The translations under genes were made by a program, and so were the position numbers. Shown in pieces: positions 57,536-64,000 of a stretch of DNA of 64,000 nt. The DNA is taken from positions 26,977 to 90,976 of the forward strand of contig NZ_NVQF01000014.1 of the NCBI RefSeq assembly GCF_002592005.1, read 5' to 3'. Under the pieces are notes generated by a model. The model ran no database searches. It saw only the letters and a program-made list of their open reading frames with translations, and was not told the DNA's origin. Source of the DNA: Mycolicibacterium palauense (GTDB lineage: Bacteria > Actinomycetota > Actinomycetes > Mycobacteriales > Mycobacteriaceae). The number at the start of each line of letters is the position of its first letter. Within the stretch, counting starts at the first letter, position 1.

Positions 57536-58207
57536 TCAGAACGTACCGGCGGTGCGCAGCACGTAGGAGCAGACCAGCACCTCGTTGTTGTAGACCAGCA
57601 TCTGGGCCACACCCTGGCGTTCGATCTCGGCGCCCGAGCCGGTGCGCCCGGCGGGCACGACCTTCATGGTGAACAGGGCCTGCGCCGCCGTCGGGGACGC
57701 GAAGACCATGGCGTCCACCGAGGTCACCTCGGCCTTGGAGAACTGCTTGTGGAACGCCTCGGCGCTGAGCTTGGCCAGCGCATCGTCGGAACGACGGTCC
57801 TTGACCCCGTCGTAGAGGCCGCACAGCGTGTTCTTGGCGATGGTCTGGATGTCGGCGTCCGACAGCGCGTCCAGATACGTCTGGATCGCCTGCTGCGCGG
57901 AGGCGGGGGTCAGCACCGCGCTCTCCTCGGCGGGCTGATCGCGCACCACGAAGACCAGACCGACCACGATCGCGGCGACCACCGCGGCCGCCACGGCGAT
58001 CGCGGCCACCACCGGCCACCGGCGTCGTCTGGGGTACTGCACCGGCGGGGGCAGCGTCCCGGGATAGGCCGCCGCGGCCGGTCCGGGGTCGAACCGGCCA
58101 CCCGCCCGGTCCTGCGGATATCCACCGGGTGGCTGGTCGCGGGGGGGTCCGGAGAACTTTGGCCCCGACGCACCGGTAGCGTGGTGCGGCGGATACGGGC
58201 CAGACAT
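57536..58207 (-). CDS. Single-pass membrane protein, Rv2203-like
   Basis: Encodes 223 residues from the ATG at 58207 behind AGGAG. A proline/glycine-rich cytoplasmic N-terminus (PPHHATGASGPKFSGPP) is followed by a basic stop RRRR and one membrane helix (about 66-88). The extracytoplasmic domain resembles the Rv0361/DUF4878-type lumazine-like fold (AIQTYLDALSDADIQTIAKNTLCGLYDGV, VYNNEVLVCSYVLR), with two cysteines. Function unknown. Confidence 0.84.
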   Translation of the reverse strand: MSGPYPPHHATGASGPKFSGPPRDQPPGGYPQDRAGGRFDPGPAAAAYPGTLPPPVQYPRRRRWPVVAAIAVAAAVVAAIVVGLVFVVRDQPAEESAVLTPASAQQAIQTYLDALSDADIQTIAKNTLCGLYDGVKDRRSDDALAKLSAEAFHKQFSKAEVTSVDAMVFASPTAAQALFTMKVVPAGRTGSGAEIERQGVAQMLVYNNEVLVCSYVLRTAGTF

Positions 58208-58379
58208 GGTTACTCCTGCGGTTAAAAGGGTGAATTCGGGACACCGTTGATGAGCCACCGGTGCGCACTGGTCACCCGTCCGGCTCTGGTACGCAGGTTA
58301 GCGCACTCGAGCGGGGCGCTCCCTGTCCGCGGGGCGTGGTTAGGCTTGTCTGGTCGCAGCTGAACCGGCTCATGAATGA

Positions 58380-59369
<990 letters not shown>

Positions 59370-59386
59370 TGCCGGGGCTGTAGACC

Positions 59387-59450
59387 GGGCCGGCGGGCCG
59401 GCCGTCGAACAGGGCCGGCGGGCCGGCCGTCGAACAGGGCCGGCGGGCCC
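59387..59450 (+). repeat. 25-bp tandem repeat between adoK and asnB
   Basis: Two complete 25-base units at 59387-59411 and 59412-59436 (GGGCCGGCGGGCCGGCCGTC followed by GAACA), plus a partial third to about 59450. Each unit is self-complementary (GGCCGGC...GCCGGCC) and would fold into hairpins. The array fills the gap between two converging genes, so it may act as a terminator. Confidence 0.9.
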
Positions 59451-59458
59451 GGTGTCAG

Positions 59459-61471
59459 TCAGATCTGCACCGGGTACTGCGGCTCGCCGATCCGCGGGGT
59501 CACCGAGCCGTCGACGAAGATCGCGTGCCAGAGCAGGAAGATCAGCACCGTCCACAGCCGGCGGCTGTGATCGCTCGTCCCGGTTCGATGTTCGTCGAGC
59601 ATCGTGCGGACCGCGGGCAGGTCGACCAGCTCGCCCGCCCGTGACGAATCGGTCATGGCGGCCTCGATCAGGGAGTAGGCCCACTCCAGCAGTTCGCCGG
59701 CGCGCAACCAGTGCCGGATCGGCACCGGAAAGCCGAGCTTGGCGCGGTGCAGCACGTGTGCCGGCACGATCGGCTCCAGGGCGCGGCGCAGCGCGTACTT
59801 CGTGGTGGTTCGGGTGATCTTCTGGTCCAGCGGCAGCCGCGAGGCCACGGCGAACACCTCGGGGTCCAGGAACGGAACCCGCAGCTCCAGCGAGTTGGCC
59901 ATCGTCATCTTGTCGGCCTTGACCAGGATGTCGCCGCGCAGCCAGGTGAACAGGTCGATGTGCTGCATCCGCGCGACCGGGTCCCAGCCGGCCGACTCCG
60001 CGTAGAGCGGGGCGGTGACGTCGGTGTGCGTCCATTCCGGGCGGAATCCGCGCAGCACCGCGCGCAGTTGCTCGTCGGAGAAGCTGCGCGCGTTGCCGTA
60101 GTAGCGCTCCTCCAGCGTCAGCGATCCCCGGTGCAGCAGGCTCTTGCCGCGCATCCCGTCGGGCAGCGGAGTCGAGACCCGCCCCAGGGAGCGGCGCAGC
60201 GGCCGCGGAATGTAGTCGAACGGCTTGAGGGACAACGGCTCCCGGTAAATGGTGTAGCCGCCGAACAGCTCGTCGGCGCCCTCCCCGGAGAGCACCACCT
60301 TCACGTGCTTGCGGGCCTCGCGGGCGATGAAGAACAGAGGCACCAGCGCCGGATCGGCCACCGGCTCGTCGAGGTACCAGACGATCTCCGGCAGGGCCTC
60401 GACGAACTCGCCGGCGCTGACCACCTTGGTCACGTGCCGCGCGCCGATCGCCTCGGCCGAGGCCACCGCGACGTCGACCTCGGAGAAGCCCTCCCGCTCG
60501 AAGCCGGTGGTGAAGGTGATCAGGTTCGGGTTGTGGCGGATGGCCAGCGCGGCGATGGCCGTGGAATCGATCCCCCCGGACAGGAACGCCCCGACCGTGA
60601 CGTCGGCGCGCATGTGTTTGGCCACCGAGTCCTCCAGGACCGCGGTGATCTCGTCGTAGCGGGCCTGCTCGCCGCCCCTGGTGAACGGCACCGCGGAGAA
60701 GCGGGGTTCGAAGTAGCGGGTGACCTGCGGGGCCCGGCCCGGAGTGATGCGCGCGTAGCAGCCGGAGGGGAGCCGGCGCACACCGCGGTGCAGCGTCTCG
60801 GGTTCGGGCACGTACTGCAGCACCGTGTAGTGCTGCACGGCCCGCTCGTCGAGCGCGGTGTCCAGCTCCAGTTCGGGGGCCAGATCCAGCAGGCACTTCT
60901 TCTCGCTGCCGACGGCGGTGCCGGCCGGCCCGGTCGCCATGAACAGCGGTTTGATCCCGAACGGGTCGCGCGCGCAGAACAGCTCCCGCTCGACGGTGTC
61001 CCACAACGCGAAGGCGAACATCCCGCGCAGCCGCGACAGCGCGGCCGGACCCCAGTGGTGGTAGGCGGCCACGATGGCCTCGCCGTCGCCCTCGGTGGCG
61101 AACGTCGCGCCGTGCTCGGCCGTCAGCTGCGCGCGCAGCTCCAGGTAGTTGTAGATCTCACCGTTGAAGACCAGCACGTAGCGGTCCGGGCAGTCGGCCG
61201 GTCCCCAGCGCAGCGGCTGATGGGAGTGGGCGATGTCGATGATCGACAGGCGGTTGAACCCGAGCACCACCCGCCCACCCGCGGACTCGGCGGAGTTATC
61301 GGGGGCGGACTCGGCGGAGATATCGGGGGCGGGCTCGGCGGCGTCCGTCCAGGTGCCCGGTTCGTCGGGGCCCCGGTGCCGCATCAGATGCGACGCACCG
61401 GCGACCTTGTCGACGAGGTCACCGGTGACGGACCGGGCCGGATCACACAGCAGAGCGAGCAGTCCGCACAT
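59459..61471 (-). CDS. asnB: Glutamine-dependent asparagine synthase (class II amidotransferase)
   Basis: Encodes 670 residues, about 18 more than M. tuberculosis AsnB (Rv2201). Cys2 after the removed Met is the glutaminase nucleophile (MCGLLALLCD). The N-terminal glutaminase domain has RHRGPDEPGTW, NRLSIID and FNGEIYNY. The synthetase domain has the PP-loop VGAFLSGGIDSTAIAALA and LSGEGADELFGGY. The extra residues are an insert near position 55, coded by a 24-base tandem repeat (61281-61340), in a surface loop. The start is the ATG at 61471; longer frames upstream would bury the Cys. Confidence 0.94.
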   Translation of the reverse strand: MCGLLALLCDPARSVTGDLVDKVAGASHLMRHRGPDEPGTWTDAAEPAPDISAESAPDNSAESAGGRVVLGFNRLSIIDIAHSHQPLRWGPADCPDRYVLVFNGEIYNYLELRAQLTAEHGATFATEGDGEAIVAAYHHWGPAALSRLRGMFAFALWDTVERELFCARDPFGIKPLFMATGPAGTAVGSEKKCLLDLAPELELDTALDERAVQHYTVLQYVPEPETLHRGVRRLPSGCYARITPGRAPQVTRYFEPRFSAVPFTRGGEQARYDEITAVLEDSVAKHMRADVTVGAFLSGGIDSTAIAALAIRHNPNLITFTTGFEREGFSEVDVAVASAEAIGARHVTKVVSAGEFVEALPEIVWYLDEPVADPALVPLFFIAREARKHVKVVLSGEGADELFGGYTIYREPLSLKPFDYIPRPLRRSLGRVSTPLPDGMRGKSLLHRGSLTLEERYYGNARSFSDEQLRAVLRGFRPEWTHTDVTAPLYAESAGWDPVARMQHIDLFTWLRGDILVKADKMTMANSLELRVPFLDPEVFAVASRLPLDQKITRTTTKYALRRALEPIVPAHVLHRAKLGFPVPIRHWLRAGELLEWAYSLIEAAMTDSSRAGELVDLPAVRTMLDEHRTGTSDHSRRLWTVLIFLLWHAIFVDGSVTPRIGEPQYPVQI
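61281..61340 (-). repeat. 24-bp tandem repeat inside asnB
   Basis: Two near-identical 24-base units (61281-61304 and 61305-61328) and a partial third insert the motif PDxSAESA twice into the glutaminase domain, keeping the frame. Confidence 0.9.
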
Positions 61472-61667
61472 CGCCGGTAAGTATGCCTGACCCCACCGCC
61501 GGTGGCGGCCACCCGCTCCCGCCGGCCCGGCGCCTTGGCGACACCGCGGCAGCGTTCCGGGGACGGCTCGCCGAGAGGTCCGTGCGCAAAACACCTGTTC
61601 GCCGGGATCGATGCGGAGAAGTTCCCGCGATAGGGCAGGTGTGTCGAGCCTCGCGTGTGGGGGTGGT

Positions 61668-61683
61668 CTACGCTGCGTAGTAT
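61668..61683 (+). promoter_or_regulatory. ctaC promoter -10 with overlapping palindrome
   Basis: CTACGC-T-GCGTAG (61668-61680) is a perfect 13-base palindrome; its right arm runs into TAGTAT (61678-61683), a good -10. Transcription would start near 61690, leaving a leader of about 100 bases before ctaC. The 196-base divergent gap to asnB holds nothing else recognisable. Confidence 0.55.
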
Positions 61684-61788
61684 TCGTCTCGCGCGTTCTC
61701 GCGTGTAACGAACGCAGGACTACGACAAGTGCCCAGGCAAGTGCCGGAAATAAGCGGTGCGAGCAGGACTGATACAGGAGGCGCCAAC

Positions 61789-62838
61789 GTGAAGACCCGC
61801 GGTTCCCGCCGGCTCCGGGTGTTGGCTCTGGCGGTCACGCTGGGTGCCCTGGCGGTGACGCTGAGCGGCTGCAGTTGGTCGGAGGTGCTGGGTCTGGGTT
61901 GGCCGAAGGGCGTCACCCCGGAAGCACACGCCAACCGTGAGCTGTGGATCGGCTCGGTGATCGCCGCGTTCGCGATCGGCATCATCGTGTGGGGCCTGAT
62001 GTTCTGGACGGCCAGCTTCCACCGCAAGAAGGCCTCCGACACAGAGCTGCCGCGCCAGTTCGGCTACAACATGCCGCTCGAGCTGGTGCTCACCGTCATC
62101 CCGTTCCTGATCATCTCGGTGCTCTTCTACTTCACCGTGGTGGTGCAGGAGAAGATGATGCACAAGGACGCCAACCCCGAGGTGGTCGTCGACGTGACCG
62201 CCTTCCAGTGGAACTGGAAGTTCGGATACCAGAAGGTGGCCTTCGCCGACGGCACCTTCGACTACGACGGCGCGGACCCGGCCCGCAAGGCGGCCATGGA
62301 GTCCAAGCCCGAAGGGGTCGACGCGCACGGTGAGGAGCGGGTGGGCGCCATCCGCGGTCTCAACCCCGAGGACCGCACCTACCTCAACTTCGACAAGGTC
62401 GAGACGCTGGGCTCCAGCAACGAGATCCCGGTGCTGGTGGTGCCGGCCGGCAAGCGCATCGAGTTCGTGCTCGCCTCGGCCGACGTGGTGCACTCGTTCT
62501 GGGTGCCGGAGTTCCTGTTCAAGCGCGACGTCATGCCGGACCCGGAGGCCAACCACTCCGAGAACGTGTTCCAGGTCAGTGAGATCCAACTGCCGGAGGG
62601 CAAGACCAGCGCCGCGTTCGTGGGGCGCTGCGCGGAGATGTGCGGCACCTACCACTCGATGATGAACTTCGAGGTCCGGGTGGTGCAGCCCAACGACTTC
62701 AAGGCCTACCTGCAGCAGCGCATCGCCGGCAAGACCAACGCCGAGGCGCTGAGTGCGATCAAGCAGGAACCCATGGCGATCACCACGCATCCGTTCGACA
62801 CCCGCCGCGGTGAGCTCGCGCCGCAGGCAAGCCGATAG
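61789..62838 (+). CDS. ctaC: Cytochrome c oxidase subunit II CtaC
   Basis: Encodes 349 residues from the GTG at 61789 with a consensus AGGAGG site 7 bases upstream; an in-frame upstream start at 61729 lacks this. A lipoprotein signal with lipobox LSGC (Cys near residue 26) is followed by two membrane helices (about 48-70 and 94-115) and the CuA domain with [14 protein letters not shown] and [12 protein letters not shown] (His, two Cys, Glu, His, Met ligands). It accepts electrons from cytochrome cc in the aa3 supercomplex. Equivalent to Rv2200c. Confidence 0.96.
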   Translation: MKTRGSRRLRVLALAVTLGALAVTLSGCSWSEVLGLGWPKGVTPEAHANRELWIGSVIAAFAIGIIVWGLMFWTASFHRKKASDTELPRQFGYNMPLELVLTVIPFLIISVLFYFTVVVQEKMMHKDANPEVVVDVTAFQWNWKFGYQKVAFADGTFDYDGADPARKAAMESKPEGVDAHGEERVGAIRGLNPEDRTYLNFDKVETLGSSNEIPVLVVPAGKRIEFVLASADVVHSFWVPEFLFKRDVMPDPEANHSENVFQVSEIQLPEGKTSAAFVGRCAEMCGTYHSMMNFEVRVVQPNDFKAYLQQRIAGKTNAEALSAIKQEPMAITTHPFDTRRGELAPQASR

Positions 62839-62856
62839 GACCAGGGGCACACAGGC

Positions 62857-63276
62857 ATGCATATCGAGTCGAGGCTGTTCGAGATCCTCACCGCGTTCTT
62901 CGTGCTGGCGACGGTCATCTACGGGGTGCTCACTCACCTGTTCGCTTACGGCGGTATCGAGTGGGCCGGTACCACCGCGCTGGCCCTGAGCGCCGGATTG
63001 TCGCTGATCGTCGGCACCTTCTTCCGCTTCGTGGCGCGCCGGCTCGACACCCGCCCGGAGGACTACGAGGACGCCGAGATCAGCGACGGCGCCGGCGAAC
63101 TGGGCTTCTTCAGCCCGCACAGCTGGTGGCCCGTGCTGATCGCGTTGTCGGCGTCGGTCACCGCCGTCGGCGCCGCGCTGTGGCTGCCGTGGCTGCTGGT
63201 GGCCGGGGTGGCCATGGTGCTGGCCTCGGTGGCCGGCCTGGTCTTCGAGTACTACCTGGGTCCCGAGAAGCACTGA
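62857..63276 (+). CDS. ctaF: Cytochrome c oxidase subunit IV CtaF
   Basis: Encodes 139 residues, same as Rv2199c. Four membrane helices: residues about 8-30, 38-58, 90-108 and 112-132, with the actinobacterial subunit IV loop [27 protein letters not shown]. It lies 18 bases after ctaC in the same operon. A 190-base gap to mmpS3 holds TAATGT (63377-63382), a possible -10. Confidence 0.95.
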   Translation: MHIESRLFEILTAFFVLATVIYGVLTHLFAYGGIEWAGTTALALSAGLSLIVGTFFRFVARRLDTRPEDYEDAEISDGAGELGFFSPHSWWPVLIALSASVTAVGAALWLPWLLVAGVAMVLASVAGLVFEYYLGPEKH

Positions 63277-63466
63277 CTACCGCCGGGCGCATCCGGAATG
63301 CCGGAACAAGGTCACAATCGTGGTGCAGATGACCTCGGCGGTTCCGTGGCGTGGCGATTCCGCGTGGCGAGTTCGGTAATGTTGCCGACGCACGATCGGT
63401 GCGGTGACCGCCCCCGGGTAGCTCGCCCGCGGATCGCGATGAAGTAGTCGAGAGGGACAGCCAGAG

Positions 63467-64000
63467 ATGAGCGGGCCGAAACCCCCTTCGCCGGGCGAGG
63501 AAGACCGGCCGGGCGACGGCACGCAGGACGGGCCCACCGAACAGTACGGCGATCAGTTCGGCGGCGATTTCGGTGGCGCGGCCGACGACCTGGAGGTGCC
63601 GTCGGCGGGGTTCCCCTCCCAGGCGTACTCGGCGCCCGAGTCCGAGCAGTTCGCCAGCTCCTATGTCCCGGCGGACCCCAATCTCTACGATTACGACGAC
63701 TACGAGGGCGCCGGCGAGCAGGCCGACGCTGCGCGGCCGCCGCGGTGGCCGTGGGTCGTCGGGATCACCGCCATCGTCGCCGCGATCTCGCTGGTGGTCT
63801 CGGTGGCCCTGCTGGTGACCAGCACCGACGCCGACAAGCTGGCGACGCCCGCCACCAGCACCACCACCGCGCCACCGGTACAGGACGAGATCATCACCAC
63901 CACCACACCGCTCCCGCCCCAATCTGACTCTGCCGCCGATGCCCCATCTGTAGCCCACCGTAGACTCGCCACCCCTCAAAACAACACCCAGCACATTGCA
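63467..64000 (+). CDS. mmpS3: MmpS3-like membrane protein, 5' part only
   Basis: The frame is open from the ATG at 63467 (behind GAGAGGG) to the window edge, 178 codons. The acidic N-terminus with [32 protein letters not shown], the membrane helix [28 protein letters not shown] (about 88-115) and the following Thr-rich [13 protein letters not shown] match M. tuberculosis MmpS3 (Rv2198c). From about 63919 the expected Pro/Thr-rich tract stops. The last ~27 codons use rare triplets (TCT, AGA, GTA, ATT, CAA) and give a sequence unlike MmpS3, so the gene may be interrupted here. Confidence 0.8.
   Translation, partial: MSGPKPPSPGEEDRPGDGTQDGPTEQYGDQFGGDFGGAADDLEVPSAGFPSQAYSAPESEQFASSYVPADPNLYDYDDYEGAGEQADAARPPRWPWVVGITAIVAAISLVVSVALLVTSTDADKLATPATSTTTAPPVQDEIITTTTPLPPQSDSAADAPSVAHRRLATPQNNTQHIA

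Overview
The window is a stretch of a high-GC actinobacterial chromosome (roughly 70 % G+C). It is almost certainly from a non-tuberculous member of the Mycobacteriaceae. Gene content and order follow, in mirror orientation, the M. tuberculosis segment from about Rv2237 back to Rv2198c. Recognisable landmarks are ptkA-ptpA-SURF1, rnpB, panB, a caeA/Hip1-type pair, glnA2, glnE, glnA1, lipA-lipB, dlaT, ephD, pepB, gcvT, ilvE, cobTS, adoK, asnB, ctaC-ctaF and mmpS3. Many genes start GTG. At least fifteen carry a TANNNT -10 element only 6-8 nt before the start codon, the mycobacterial leaderless pattern. No tRNA, CRISPR array, complete insertion sequence or prophage was seen.

Layout. 1-7.1 kb is accessory: the start of an unidentified gene, a SOUL heme-binding/small protein/DoxX operon, a large secreted M4 metalloprotease with a low-complexity stalk and a cadherin-like domain, and a YtcJ-type amidohydrolase with a glyoxalase-fold partner. 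7.1-17.3 kb is conserved: MpaB-like oxygenase, cobD, SURF1, ptpA, ptkA, a NIF3-like protein, a coiled-coil zinc-ribbon protein, an RNase HI-phosphatase fusion, an XRE-cupin regulator, a methyltransferase, an SOS-box-controlled 13E12 (DUF222/HNH) protein and the RNase P RNA. 17.3-26.5 kb mixes a CocE-type hydrolase, CYTH-CHAD protein and panB with a lipid module (FadD32-like acyl-AMP ligase, TetR, crotonase, WS/DGAT).

26.5-41.7 kb holds two Hip1-type serine hydrolases and the glutamine cluster. Here six extra genes (hotdog thioesterase, F420-type oxidoreductase, acyl-CoA dehydrogenase, DoxX, dtd, lipoprotein) separate glnE from glnA1. 41.7-46.2 kb is the lipoate/2-oxoacid dehydrogenase group. 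46.2-57.5 kb holds ephD, pepB, gcvT, ilvE, a DUF3043-cobU-cobT-cobS operon, a glycerate-kinase-type protein and an A-type Fe-S carrier. 57.5-64 kb ends with adoK, asnB, the cytochrome oxidase genes ctaC-ctaF and the 5' part of mmpS3, whose last ~80 bases have foreign-looking codon use.

How the genes connect. GlnE can adenylylate GlnA1, which keeps Tyr406, but probably not GlnA2, which has Trp at the aligned site. LipB and LipA supply lipoate for DlaT. CobD and CobU-T-S cover late cobalamin assembly. SURF1, CtaC and CtaF serve the cytochrome c oxidase.

Most unusual signals: a gene with no conventional start codon (RNase HI-phosphatase, apparently ATC) placed right after a repeat array; short tandem repeats that copy the last codons and stop codon of three unrelated genes; overlapping palindromes at several promoters; a coding sequence running into the 3' end of rnpB; and the composition break inside mmpS3. 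I found no clearly undescribed multi-gene defence or biosynthetic system. The best candidates for a second look are the M4 protease, the lipid module and the 3'-end repeats.
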